Positions 32,649 through 41,456 are shown, counted from the stretch's first letter. The stretch is DNA of 64,000 nucleotides from JABSQH01 sp965230015 (GCA_965230015.1 CBDDKF010000015.1:62001-126000), one strand, 5' to 3'. Notes: a model not told the origin generated them from the sequence alone. Numbers and translations: made by a program.

Positions 32649-34253
32649 TCACATCCCATCGACGACGAAGCGCGACATCTCCTTGCCGGTCTTGCCGTCG
32701 TAGGCGTGCACCGTGCACACGATGCAGCTGTCGAAGCTGCGGGCCACGTGGCCGAGTTCGATCGGATCGTGCACGTCTTCGACGGGCGCACCGATGAACG
32801 ACTCTTCCATCGGACCGTTCTGCTCCTGGCCGTCCTTGGGCCCGATGTTCCAGGCCGTCGGCGTGATCACCTGGTAGTTGGCGATCTTGTTGTCTTCGAG
32901 CACGATCCAGTCGGCGAGGGCACCGCGGGCCGCCTCGGTGGCACCGAAGCCCTTGCCCGATTCGCGTTCGACCGGCTTGATGTAGAAACGGTCGTGCAGG
33001 TCGACCTGGTCGATCCAGCTGCGCACCAGCTGGTAGTACTTCGCCGCCTCGTGCAGGCGGGCGAAGGTGCGCAGCATGATGCTCGGGCCGATCTTGTCGT
33101 ACATGTCGCGTACGAGCGGGTCGTAGGTCTGCCACGGCTGACGGTCGGGGTTGCCGGCCACCATCTGGCGGGCGAGCGGCCCGACCTCGAGTGGCACGTG
33201 GCCCTTGCCCTCGACGTCGTAGCGAGGGGCCTTGGCCCAGGTGTACTTGCCCTGGTCCTTGCCCACTGCCGGGTCGATCGGCGCGGTCACACCGTCCCAC
33301 GGATGGAGCGATCCGGTGCCTTCGAAGAACGAGTGGCTGACGTCTTCGCTGACCCGGAGGTGATCGAACTCGCTGTACTCGCCGTCGGAGTAGATCCCCG
33401 AGCGGGTGATCAGCGCGTTGTTGCGACCCTCGATGGTCGGCGTGGCGTACTGGCTCGGCTCGAAGAACGTGCCCATCGACAGGTAGTTGCCGTAGCCGGC
33501 GCCGTACTTGTCGAGTCCGATCTCCTGGCAGTAGCGGATGAAGAAGGCGAGGTCGCTGTTGTGCTGCGACTCGTTCTCGTCGCAGTACTCCATCAGTTGC
33601 TCGTAGGTCTGGATCTCCATGTACCGCTCGAGCGAGCACCCGAACAGCTGGTTCTCCAGGAACTCCTGGCGGAAGTAGTCGAGGATGGCGATCGACCGGG
33701 TGATGTCGGTGAGCGTGGGCGCACCCATCACGCCACCGGGGATCATGAACGAGCTGTGTGGCCACTGGCCGCCGAAGATGGCGTACACCTCGACGGGCTT
33801 GGCGCCGAGCACCACGCCCGGCTCGTAGCTCTCGCCCACAAACGGGGCGAAGCGGCGCATCGCCTCGCCGTAGCTCGGCGTCTTGGCGTACTTCTTGTTC
33901 ACCAGGTCGATGGCGAAGATGGCGTAGAACCAGCGGGGGATCGACTGCAGCGTCTCGCAGCCCTGACCGATGTTGCGCAGCAACACCGCGTTCGGTGGCA
34001 ACACGGTCTTCCACGCGGTGTCGATGGCGTAGCAGGCCTTGGTGAGATGGCTGCCGCCACAGATGCCGCAGATGCGCGGCGTCATGATCAAGCCGGCCTG
34101 CGGGTCCTTGCCGCGCAGGATCATCTCGAACCCGCGGAACATCAGCGCTTCGGTGTACGCCTGGGTGACCACACCGTCTTCGATGGTGCAATGCAGGTCG
34201 AGGTCGCCCTCCACTCGTCCGAGTGGGCTGACTTCCAGGTCGATGGCGGTCAT
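32649..34253 (-). CDS. hucL: Group 2a [NiFe]-hydrogenase large subunit
   Basis: 534 residues. The N-terminal nickel ligands lie in PRICGICGGSHLTKAC, and the C-terminal pair in SFDSCIVCTVH (Ser where many hydrogenases have Pro). No ligand is replaced by selenocysteine. After the final His a tail of 18 residues ends in VVDGM, which the endopeptidase would remove. Together with the small subunit it matches the actinobacterial uptake group 2a (Huc), whose mycobacterial member oxidises H2 at atmospheric level and passes electrons to menaquinone. Affinity cannot be judged from sequence. There is no Tat signal on either subunit, so the enzyme is cytoplasmic-side. Confidence 0.92.
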   Translation of the reverse strand: MTAIDLEVSPLGRVEGDLDLHCTIEDGVVTQAYTEALMFRGFEMILRGKDPQAGLIMTPRICGICGGSHLTKACYAIDTAWKTVLPPNAVLLRNIGQGCETLQSIPRWFYAIFAIDLVNKKYAKTPSYGEAMRRFAPFVGESYEPGVVLGAKPVEVYAIFGGQWPHSSFMIPGGVMGAPTLTDITRSIAILDYFRQEFLENQLFGCSLERYMEIQTYEQLMEYCDENESQHNSDLAFFIRYCQEIGLDKYGAGYGNYLSMGTFFEPSQYATPTIEGRNNALITRSGIYSDGEYSEFDHLRVSEDVSHSFFEGTGSLHPWDGVTAPIDPAVGKDQGKYTWAKAPRYDVEGKGHVPLEVGPLARQMVAGNPDRQPWQTYDPLVRDMYDKIGPSIMLRTFARLHEAAKYYQLVRSWIDQVDLHDRFYIKPVERESGKGFGATEAARGALADWIVLEDNKIANYQVITPTAWNIGPKDGQEQNGPMEESFIGAPVEDVHDPIELGHVARSFDSCIVCTVHAYDGKTGKEMSRFVVDGM

Positions 34254-34286
34254 GTTGGTCGTGCTCCGTTCAATCGTGTGCGTCGC

Positions 34287-35258
34287 TCAGACGACGAACA
34301 TGTCCTCTTTGGCCCACTCGGGGGCGCTGATGCGGGAAGCCGCGGCGGCGGCCAGGTAGGTCAGGTGGTCGGCGTCGGTCGGCAAGTCGCGGGGGATCAC
34401 GCCGGAGACCTTCACTGTCTTGAACACGGTGCCGGGCATGAGATCGTCGATCGGGAAGTCGGGCTCGGTACAGCCGAGGCACGGGTGACCGGCACGGGTC
34501 TTCGACGACTGCCGGTTCCACAGGATGCGGTTGCACGAGCTGCGGGTCATCGGCCCCCGGCAGCCGAGTTCGTAGAACAAGCACCCCGTGCGTGTGCCCT
34601 GACCGAACTCGGGCGACGACTGCTTGTATTCGAAGAAACCGTTACGCGTGCAGCCGTTGTGGGTGAAGGTCGTGAACAGCGTGGCGGGACGGTTGTACTC
34701 GTCGAGGGCGAGATCGCCGGCACGTCCGGTGGCCACCGCCATCACGACCTGGCTGATCCAGTCGGGGTGCGACGGACAACCAGGGATGTTGATCACCGGG
34801 AGACCGGCCTTCGATACCCAGTCGGCGCCGAGGTAGCCACCCTTCTCCTTGCGGTGGAACTGCAAGCCCGTCGAGTCGGAGGGGTTGGGCGGAACGGTCG
34901 GCAGCCCGCCGAAGGTGGCGCAATCTCCCACACCCACCACGATCGACGCGACTGCCGACAGATCCGTGATCCACTCGGTCATCGGGCGGTTGGCGAACAT
35001 GTCCATCCGGCCGCTGCCGTTGGGCCCCTGAATCACGGTGCCCTCAACGACGAAGATGTCGAGTTCGCGCTTCTCTGTGACCAGGTCGTTGAGCAGCTCC
35101 TGCACCGCTTCGCCGAGCTCGGCACCAAGCGAGGGGTGCCACAGCAGCTCGACGCCGAAGTCGGTGAGCAGGTCGACGACCGTTGGCTCCTCGGCCTGCA
35201 GGAGCGAGATCGTGTTGCCGCTGCAGGCGCCTGCTTGCAGCCAGAGCATCGTTGCCAT
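34287..35258 (-). CDS. hucS: Group 2a [NiFe]-hydrogenase small subunit
   Basis: 323 residues from the ATG at 35258, with AAAGGA upstream. It starts MATMLWLQAGACSGNT (Cys12), followed by cluster ligands in VVGVGDCATFGG and NIPGCPSHPDW, then the C-terminal set NGCTRNG, GCLFYELGCRGPMT, SSCNRILW and GHPCLGCTEPDFP. It ends EDMFVV, as does the mycobacterial Huc small subunit as I recall it. There is no Tat signal. The clusters carry electrons from the [NiFe] site toward quinone. In Mycobacterium smegmatis Huc all three are reported as [3Fe-4S]. Whether that holds here needs alignment. Confidence 0.93.
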   Translation of the reverse strand: MATMLWLQAGACSGNTISLLQAEEPTVVDLLTDFGVELLWHPSLGAELGEAVQELLNDLVTEKRELDIFVVEGTVIQGPNGSGRMDMFANRPMTEWITDLSAVASIVVGVGDCATFGGLPTVPPNPSDSTGLQFHRKEKGGYLGADWVSKAGLPVINIPGCPSHPDWISQVVMAVATGRAGDLALDEYNRPATLFTTFTHNGCTRNGFFEYKQSSPEFGQGTRTGCLFYELGCRGPMTRSSCNRILWNRQSSKTRAGHPCLGCTEPDFPIDDLMPGTVFKTVKVSGVIPRDLPTDADHLTYLAAAAASRISAPEWAKEDMFVV

Positions 35259-35280
35259 GCGTGGTCCTTTCGGTGGGAGT

Positions 35281-35892
35281 TCAGCCGCCGGTGGGCGAAG
35301 TGGACGGCTGGGTAGTGGACGACTGAGTGGTGAGGGTGGTCGGGTCTTCGTCGTCGGCGAGGACTCGGCCGAACTCGCGCGCCACCTCGACGATGAAGCC
35401 GAGGCCACGCTGTACGTCGGGGTCGCGGGTCGAACGCAAGGCGCCGGTGAGGCCGACGCGGGTGTCGTTGGCTTGCGCCGCCTTGAGGCCACGGACCAGG
35501 GCGACCGCCGTTTCGCTGAGTACGTCGATCGGTTCGGGCTCGACGATCGGCGAGTCGAGGATGCGGTTGATCGCCGGCGACGCGTCGGCCAGTGTCGGGA
35601 TCAGCGTCGACAGCTGCTGGGTCGTCTCGGCGGGATTGAGCCCCGACGCGTCGACCGCTGCTTTGGCTTCGGTGTACACCTCGGCGAGGGTGTCGCCGAT
35701 CACCTCACCTTTGCGGGCCAGGCCATCCAACCCGCCGATCAGCACGGCGAGCAGCTCGATGTTGTCGAGCAGTGAGTTCAACGCGGCGGCGGTGTTCGGA
35801 TCCTCGAGGCGATCGAGGAGGCGCTCGGCTTCGGGCCGGGCATGGTGACCGAAGCCGTTCAACGCTTCGATCGGTTCGGCGTCGACCGACAT
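35281..35892 (-). CDS. DUF1641-type protein in the hucM position (possible scaffold/quinone-stalk subunit)
   Basis: 203 residues from the ATG at 35892 (GGAGAGGGGATC before it). It is nearly all helical: LLDRLEDPNTAAALNSLLDN, IELLAVLIGGLDGLARKGEV and IGDTLAEVYTEAKAAVDASG fit the DUF1641 family often found beside oxidoreductases. A disordered Thr/Ser/Pro tail closes it. It is the first gene of the hydrogenase operon, the place where M. smegmatis encodes HucM, the subunit that assembles Huc around a hydrophobic stalk delivering menaquinone. Equivalence with HucM is inferred from position and helical make-up, not proven. Confidence 0.75.
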   Translation of the reverse strand: MSVDAEPIEALNGFGHHARPEAERLLDRLEDPNTAAALNSLLDNIELLAVLIGGLDGLARKGEVIGDTLAEVYTEAKAAVDASGLNPAETTQQLSTLIPTLADASPAINRILDSPIVEPEPIDVLSETAVALVRGLKAAQANDTRVGLTGALRSTRDPDVQRGLGFIVEVAREFGRVLADDEDPTTLTTQSSTTQPSTSPTGG

Positions 35893-36022
35893 CGATGGAT
35901 CCCCTCTCCGGATTCGTTCTCGTGCCAGATCTGCCTGGCACACACCCCGTGCGCATTGCGCTGTCGATCGAGTATCCGAGAGGCCGCCGAAGGGGTCAAA
36001 TGAGTCCTTCGTCGCTATTCAT

Positions 36023-36044
36023 CAGGTCGAACTAATATGACCTG
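36023..36044. promoter_or_regulatory. Dyad in the hydrogenase / LysR control region
   Basis: CAGGTC and GACCTG form perfect arms around the AT-rich ten bases GAACTAATAT. The dyad is 47 bases before the LysR start and 131 bases before the first hydrogenase-operon start on the other strand. LysR-type proteins bind such interrupted dyads, so this is a candidate site for the adjacent regulator. Confidence 0.5.
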
Positions 36045-36090
36045 CGTCGGGCGCTCGCCGCGTCCGGAACGCATCATGGGGGATGCGTCC

Positions 36091-36987
36091 ATGATCACTT
36101 TGCACCAACTTCAGGTGTTCGCCGTCGTCGCCGACGAAACATCGGTGAGCCGCGCTGCCGACCGGCTGTGCGTAAGCCAGCCCGCGGTGTCGGCGACACT
36201 GGCCGCGTTGCGCAAGGAGATCGGCGTCGATCTGGTGGCCCGAGACGGCCGAGGGATCGCCCTCACCGACGCGGGCCGCACGATGTTCAAGTACGCCCAA
36301 ACGGTGCTCGGCCTGCTCGACGAAGCCGTCGAAGAGGTGCGCAGCGCGACCACCGACGAAGAGCGCCCCGTGCGGATCGCCACGTCGAGTTCGCTGGTGT
36401 CGAGCGTGGTCGCCCCGATTCTGGGGACGATGCGCGAACGCCGTGCCGGCGAGGGCGGCGACCTCCCGTTCTCGCTGGCGGTCGGCAACCGCAACGCGGT
36501 GTGGCGGATGCTCGCCGGGCGGGAGACCGACCTGGCGCTCACCACCAAACCGCCGACGAATCAGGACTTCGAGACATTGGCCACGATGCCGAACTCGTTC
36601 GTGGTCGTGAGCCGACCCGGCTCGGTGTTCGCCGGTCGGCTCGAGCACGCCACGTGGCTGGTACGCGAAGACGGCGCCGCCTTGCGTTCGGTCGCCGACG
36701 AGATCATCGCCAGCCTCGGCATCGAGCCGGCGCGTATCGAGATCGGCTCAGACGACGCGCTGCTCGGGTCGGTCGAGGCCGGGCTCGGCGTCGGCGTGCT
36801 CCCTCACTCCACGGTCGAGTCGGCGCTGCGCTCGCGTGCGCTGGTCACCGTGCCCACGCCGATGACACCCCTCGACCGGCCGTGGCACCTGATCACGCGC
36901 CGTGACGACGTCAACGACAGGCGCATCAGCTCGTTCGCCGCCGACATGGTCGCCGCCGACGATCGGCTCACGTGGACGGGGAGCTGA
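36091..36987 (+). CDS. LysR-family regulator divergent from the hydrogenase operon
   Basis: 298 residues from the ATG at 36091 (GGGGGA nine bases upstream). The N-terminal HTH reads LHQLQVFAVVADETSVSRAADRLCVSQPAVS, and an effector-binding domain follows (VRIATSSSLVSSVVAPILGT to VEAGLGVGVLPHSTVE). It is a second CbbR-like LysR protein and stands between the two operons, divergent from the hydrogenase genes and convergent with cbbR, overlapping it by 20 bases at the 3' ends. It may tie hydrogenase expression to carbon or redox state. Its ligand is unknown. Confidence 0.85.
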   Translation: MITLHQLQVFAVVADETSVSRAADRLCVSQPAVSATLAALRKEIGVDLVARDGRGIALTDAGRTMFKYAQTVLGLLDEAVEEVRSATTDEERPVRIATSSSLVSSVVAPILGTMRERRAGEGGDLPFSLAVGNRNAVWRMLAGRETDLALTTKPPTNQDFETLATMPNSFVVVSRPGSVFAGRLEHATWLVREDGAALRSVADEIIASLGIEPARIEIGSDDALLGSVEAGLGVGVLPHSTVESALRSRALVTVPTPMTPLDRPWHLITRRDDVNDRRISSFAADMVAADDRLTWTGS

Positions 36988-37894
36988 CGGGCACCGCCGG
37001 GAGGAATTCCGCCGCGCGGTCGGCGAGGAACCGCCACAGTGCGTTGGCGGTGGGCAAGGGTTGGTGATCGCTCCGCCGGAGTAGCTGCCACGAGCGCATC
37101 GCGGGGAGCCCACTCACGTCGAGTACGGCCAGCCGCCGGTCATCGAGTTCGGCCGCGATCGTATGAGCCGAGATCACGGCGATGCCGAGCCCGGCGATCA
37201 CCGCCTGCTTGATCGTTTCGTTGCTCGACATCTCCAACCCAACAGGTGGCTCGATGTCGTGTGGCCAGAACAGCTCGTCGTGCAGCATGCGCGTTCCCGA
37301 GCCGGGCTCGCGCACCATGAACCGCTGGTCGAGCAACTCGGTGATCGACAGGTCGCGGCGACCGACGAGCGGATGATCGGGGGCGGCGATGATCACGTGC
37401 GGGTGCTCGGCGATGCGCTCGGTGACGAGGTCGAGGTCGGCCGGCGGCCGACCCATCATCGCCAAGTCGACATCGCCGCTGCGCAACAGCTCGATCGTTT
37501 CGGTGCGATTGCCGATCGCCAGCTGTACCTCCACATCGGGATGCTCGGCCCAGAACGCAGCGAGGATGATCGGCGCGACGTACTTGGCGGTACTGACCGC
37601 CGCAAACACCACTCGCCCACCGGTGCCGCTACGGATCGCCTCGATCGCCCGCGAACAGCGCGACAGCTCGGCATCGATGCGCGCGCTGGCCTCGATCAAC
37701 TCACGTCCCGCATCGGTGGCCCGCGCGCCGTCGGCGGTGCGCTCGATGAGTGGCAACCCACTCGCCCGCTCGAGGAGGCGCAGCTGCTGCGACACCGCCG
37801 GTGGGGTCACGTGCAGGCGCTCGGCGGCACCCACGATGGTCCCGGCATCGACCGTCGCTGCGAGGGCGCGCAGCTGCTTCAGCGTGACGTCCAT
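36968..37894 (-). CDS. cbbR: CbbR-type LysR regulator of the Calvin-cycle operon
   Basis: 308 residues. HTH: TLKQLRALAATVDAGTIVGA, then AERLHVTPPAVSQQLRLLE. The effector domain has VVFAAVSTAKYVAPIILAAF and SNETIKQAVIAGLGIAVISAHTIAAEL, the latter very like CbbR proteins. It is divergent from cbbF with an 88-base gap that holds an inverted-repeat array. This is the classical cbbR-cbb arrangement, in which CbbR activates the operon in response to metabolites. Confidence 0.9.
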   Translation of the reverse strand: MDVTLKQLRALAATVDAGTIVGAAERLHVTPPAVSQQLRLLERASGLPLIERTADGARATDAGRELIEASARIDAELSRCSRAIEAIRSGTGGRVVFAAVSTAKYVAPIILAAFWAEHPDVEVQLAIGNRTETIELLRSGDVDLAMMGRPPADLDLVTERIAEHPHVIIAAPDHPLVGRRDLSITELLDQRFMVREPGSGTRMLHDELFWPHDIEPPVGLEMSSNETIKQAVIAGLGIAVISAHTIAAELDDRRLAVLDVSGLPAMRSWQLLRRSDHQPLPTANALWRFLADRAAEFLPAVPVSSPST

Positions 37895-37913
37895 CGGTCC
37901 AGAGTAGGCAAAT

Positions 37914-37956
37914 GTTTCCTTTCGTCAAGCGAAAGAAACTTCAACTGGACTTTCGC
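37914..37956. promoter_or_regulatory. Putative CbbR binding region
   Basis: An array of three alternating CTTTCG/CGAAAG elements: CTTTCG-TCAAG-CGAAAG (37919-37935), extended outward by GTTT and AAAC with one bulged base, then a further CTTTCGC at 37950-37956. The last pairs with GCGAAAG at 37929-37935 across 14 bases. It lies 27 bases before the cbbF start and 20 bases before the cbbR start. LysR regulators bind two such half-site pairs. Confidence 0.6.
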
Positions 37957-37982
37957 TCGCTGAGTCCGCACGCTGGCCGGCC

Positions 37983-39086
37983 ATGAGCACGACGTGCCGC
38001 ACAACGGGTGACCCGGCCAGCACTACGACGATCCGCCGTGGCGACCCACTTGACGAGTTGCTCGCTGCGACCGACGCACCGACCGCCTCGGCCGTTCGGG
38101 CGTGCGCGGCCGCCGCCATCGAGATCGGCGAGCGCATCGCCGTGCATCCTTTCGACCACGACCCCGACGACCGCGACGGTCTACGTCTGGGCACCAACGC
38201 CACCGGCGATCGGCAGCAACTGCTCGACATCGTCGGCGACGCCGTGATGGCCCGCCACCTCGGCCGGGCCGGCGTGGCCACCATCGCCTCGGAGGAGCGG
38301 CGCGACGCCGAATTCCTCGATCCCGTTGGCGACATCGCCGTCGCCTACGACCCGATCGATGGTTCGAAGAACGTCACCACCAACTCGGCAGTGGGGATGA
38401 TCTTCTCCATTCGGCCCCATCCGGGCGGCGACGATCCGGCTGCCGCCTTCATGCTCGACGGAACGACGCAGACCGCCGCCGGTCTGGTCCTGTACGGGCC
38501 GGCGACCGTGATGGCGTTGACCGTCGGCGAGGGCACCCATCTGTTCGCCCTCGATCCGGCGACAGGCCGGTTCATCGCCGCCGACACACATCTCGCCATC
38601 CCCCACGGCACGACCGAGTACGCGATCAACGCGTCGAACCGGCGCCACTGGACACCCGAGGTCCGGCAGTACGTGAACGACCTCGTCGCCGGCGCGAGCG
38701 GACCGCGCGAGCGCAACTTCAACACCCGCTGGCTCGGTGCGCTGGTGGGCGAGGTGATCCGAATCCTCCGCCAGGGCGGCATCTATCTGTATCCGGCCGA
38801 CCGCCGCGCCACCCACCGCCAGGGCAGCTTGCGGCTGGTCTACGAGGCGCACCCCGTGGCGCTGCTCGTCGAGCAGGCCGGCGGTACCGCGACCGATGGA
38901 GGCCGCCCCATCCTCGACTGTGCGCCCAGCACCCTGCACGCCCGCACGCCACTCGTGTTTGGATCTCCCGACAAGGTCGAGCGTTTCAGCCGCTACACGG
39001 GCGACTCGTTCGGCAACGCCGAAACCGCTCCGCTGTTCGGTGGGCGCGGCCTCTTCCGCGACGATCACACCGGAACTGCGCCATGA
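37983..39086 (+). CDS. cbbF: Class I fructose-1,6-bisphosphatase
   Basis: 367 residues. Metal- and phosphate-site motifs of class I FBPase are present: ASEERRDAEF (EE pair), AYDPIDGSKNV (DPxDGS), NASNRRHW, the Arg of the partner-subunit loop, and ADRRATHRQGSLRLVYEAHP. The enzyme hydrolyses fructose 1,6-bisphosphate, and perhaps sedoheptulose 1,7-bisphosphate, in the regeneration branch of the Calvin cycle. It is the first gene of the cbb operon. Its stop overlaps the phosphoribulokinase start. Confidence 0.92.
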   Translation: MSTTCRTTGDPASTTTIRRGDPLDELLAATDAPTASAVRACAAAAIEIGERIAVHPFDHDPDDRDGLRLGTNATGDRQQLLDIVGDAVMARHLGRAGVATIASEERRDAEFLDPVGDIAVAYDPIDGSKNVTTNSAVGMIFSIRPHPGGDDPAAAFMLDGTTQTAAGLVLYGPATVMALTVGEGTHLFALDPATGRFIAADTHLAIPHGTTEYAINASNRRHWTPEVRQYVNDLVAGASGPRERNFNTRWLGALVGEVIRILRQGGIYLYPADRRATHRQGSLRLVYEAHPVALLVEQAGGTATDGGRPILDCAPSTLHARTPLVFGSPDKVERFSRYTGDSFGNAETAPLFGGRGLFRDDHTGTAP

Positions 39087-39958
39087 CCCTCGCGCATCCG
39101 ATCATCTCGGTCACCGGCTCGTCCGGCGCGGGGACCACCACCGTCAAACACACCTTCGACCAGATCTTCCGACGCGAGGGCGTGTGCGCTGCAGCGATCG
39201 AAGGCGACGCCTTCCACCGCTACGACCGCGCCGGCATGCGCGCGGCCATCGCCGAACGGGAAGCAAACGGTCAGCACAGCTTCAGCCACTTCGGACCCGA
39301 CGCCAACTTGCTCGACGAGCTCGAGCACACGTTCGCCGCCTACGGCCGCGACGGCGGCGGACGGACGCGCCACTACGTGCACGACGACGCCGAAGCCGAA
39401 CGCTACGGATGCTCGCCCGGAACGTTCACCGACTGGGAGCCGTTGCCACCCAACACCGATGTGCTGTTCTACGAGGGGCTGCACGGGGCCGCGGTGACGC
39501 CCAGCGCCGACATCGCCGGCCACGTCGACTTGAAGATCGGGGTGGTTCCGGTGGTCAACCTCGAGTGGATCCAGAAGGTCCACCGCGACTCTGCCACCCG
39601 CGGCTACTCGGCCGAGGCGGTCACCGACACGATCCTGCGACGGATGCCCGACTACGTGAACCACATCTGTCCGCAGTTCACGCGCACCGACATCAACTTC
39701 CAGCGGGTCCCGGTGGTCGATACCTCGAACCCGTTCATCTCGCGCTACATCCCGACCGCCGACGAGTCGCTCGTGGTCATCCGCTTTCGCGACGCCGTGG
39801 GCATCGACTTCTCGTACCTCTTGACGATGCTCCACGACAGCTTCATGTCGCGGGCCAACTCGATCGTCATCCCTGGCGGGAAGCTCGACCTGGCGATGCA
39901 GCTGATCCTCACGCCGATGATCGACCGCCTGATCGAACGACGCCGCCGCGCTGCCTGA
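39083..39958 (+). CDS. cbbP: Phosphoribulokinase (proteobacterial-type)
   Basis: 291 residues from the ATG at 39083, overlapping the cbbF stop (ATGA). P-loop SVTGSSGAGTTTVK, then EGDAFHRYDRAGMR, HFGPDAN, FYEGLHGAAV and IPTADESLVVIRFRD are diagnostic. It phosphorylates ribulose 5-phosphate to the CO2 acceptor ribulose 1,5-bisphosphate. The short bacterial form fits the octameric class I. With RuBisCO next in line, the two enzymes unique to the Calvin cycle are cotranscribed. Confidence 0.95.
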   Translation: MTLAHPIISVTGSSGAGTTTVKHTFDQIFRREGVCAAAIEGDAFHRYDRAGMRAAIAEREANGQHSFSHFGPDANLLDELEHTFAAYGRDGGGRTRHYVHDDAEAERYGCSPGTFTDWEPLPPNTDVLFYEGLHGAAVTPSADIAGHVDLKIGVVPVVNLEWIQKVHRDSATRGYSAEAVTDTILRRMPDYVNHICPQFTRTDINFQRVPVVDTSNPFISRYIPTADESLVVIRFRDAVGIDFSYLLTMLHDSFMSRANSIVIPGGKLDLAMQLILTPMIDRLIERRRRAA

Positions 39959-40049
39959 GACGTCTTCGCCGCACCACCTACCCGCACGAGCCGCTGAACG
40001 CTTTCACTCAACCGAATCCAGACCGACAACATCAGAAGGGACCGAACCG

Positions 40050-41456
40050 ATGAGTTACGACGCCGGGGTCAAGGAGTACCGCCAGACCTACTGGGACCCC
40101 GACTACGAGCCACGCGACACCGACCTGCTCGCCTGCTTCAAGATCACGCCGCAAGCCGGCGTCGATCGCGAAGAGGCCGCGGCCGCGGTCGCCGCCGAGA
40201 GCTCCACGGGCACGTGGACCACGGTGTGGACCGACCTGCTCACCGACCTCGACTACTACAAGGGTCGGGCGTACCGCATCGAGGACGTGCCTGGCGACGA
40301 GGAACGGTTCTACGCCTTCGTCGCCTACCCGATCGACCTGTTCGAAGAGGGGTCGATCGTCAACGTGTTGACGTCGCTGGTCGGCAACGTGTTCGGCTTC
40401 AAGGCGATTCGCGCGCTCCGGCTGGAAGACATCCGCTTCCCGCTGCACTACGTGATGACGTGTGGCGGACCGCCCAACGGTATCCGGGTGGAACGCGACA
40501 AGCTCGACAAGTACGGACGTCCGCTGCTCGGGTGCACGATCAAACCCAAGCTCGGACTGTCGGCGAAGAACTACGGCCGCGCGGTCTACGAGTGCCTACG
40601 CGGTGGCCTCGACTTCACCAAGGACGACGAGAACGTCAACAGCCAGCCGTTCATGCGTTGGCGCGACCGGTTCGAGTTCGTCGCTGCCGCGGTGAAGCAG
40701 GCCGAGGCCGAGACCGGCGAGCGCAAGGGCCACTACCTCAACGTGACCGCGCCGACCGTCGAGGACATGTACGAACGCGCCGAGTTCGCCAAGTCGCTCG
40801 ACATGCCGATCATCATGCACGACTACCTCACCGCCGGGTTCAGCGCGAACACGTCGCTGGCCAACTGGTGTCGCCGCAACGGGATGCTCTTGCACATCCA
40901 CCGGGCGATGCATGCGGTGATCGACCGCAACCCGCACCACGGCATCCACTTCCGCGTGCTCACCAAGTGTCTGCGCCTGTCGGGTGGCGACCACCTGCAC
41001 TCGGGCACCGTCGTCGGCAAGTTGGAAGGCGACCGCCAGGCCACACTCGGGTGGATCGACCTAATGCGCGAACGCTTCGTGCCGGAAGACCGCAGCCGCG
41101 GCATCTTCTTCGATCAGGACTTCGGGCACATGCCGGCGATGTTCCCGGTGGCCTCCGGCGGTATCCACGTCTGGCACGTCCCCGCACTGGTCTCGATCTT
41201 CGGCGACGACGCGGTGATGCAGTTCGGCGGCGGCACGCTCGGACACCCGTGGGGCAACGCGGCCGGCGCAACGGCCAACCGCGTGGCGGTCGAAGCCTGC
41301 GTGCGGGCCCGCAACGAGGGACGCCAGCTCGAACTCGAATCGCACGAGATCATGACCGACGCCGCCCGCCACAGCCCCGAGCTGGCCGCCGCGCTCGAGA
41401 CGTGGAAAGAAGTCCGCTTCGACTTCGACGTCGTCGACAAGTTGGCGCCCACCTGA
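40050..41456 (+). CDS. cbbL: RuBisCO large subunit, form I (IA-like)
   Basis: 468 residues; AGAAGGGACC lies upstream of the ATG. Active-site motifs are intact: TIKPKLGLSAKNYGRAVYEC, GGLDFTKDDENVNSQPF with the carbamylated Lys, HYLNVTAPT, HIHRAMHAVIDR, the loop-6 VVGKLEGDR and GGIHVWHVPAL with FGGGTLGHPWGN. The sequence is close to form IA enzymes (N-terminus AGVKEYRQTYW). Actinobacterial H2-linked lineages are also known with form IE. A tree is needed to decide. No carboxysome genes follow, so it is probably cytosolic. Confidence 0.95.
   Translation: MSYDAGVKEYRQTYWDPDYEPRDTDLLACFKITPQAGVDREEAAAAVAAESSTGTWTTVWTDLLTDLDYYKGRAYRIEDVPGDEERFYAFVAYPIDLFEEGSIVNVLTSLVGNVFGFKAIRALRLEDIRFPLHYVMTCGGPPNGIRVERDKLDKYGRPLLGCTIKPKLGLSAKNYGRAVYECLRGGLDFTKDDENVNSQPFMRWRDRFEFVAAAVKQAEAETGERKGHYLNVTAPTVEDMYERAEFAKSLDMPIIMHDYLTAGFSANTSLANWCRRNGMLLHIHRAMHAVIDRNPHHGIHFRVLTKCLRLSGGDHLHSGTVVGKLEGDRQATLGWIDLMRERFVPEDRSRGIFFDQDFGHMPAMFPVASGGIHVWHVPALVSIFGDDAVMQFGGGTLGHPWGNAAGATANRVAVEACVRARNEGRQLELESHEIMTDAARHSPELAAALETWKEVRFDFDVVDKLAPT

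Noticed and set aside
32649..34253. [NiFeSe] hydrogenase
   Set aside because: All four nickel-ligand cysteines of the large subunit are coded as Cys (RICGIC and DSCIVC). There is no in-frame TGA.
32325..35315. A 996-codon plus-strand frame opposite hucL and hucS
   Set aside because: The minus strand carries the hydrogenase subunits with all cysteine ligands. The plus-strand product has no recognisable domain.
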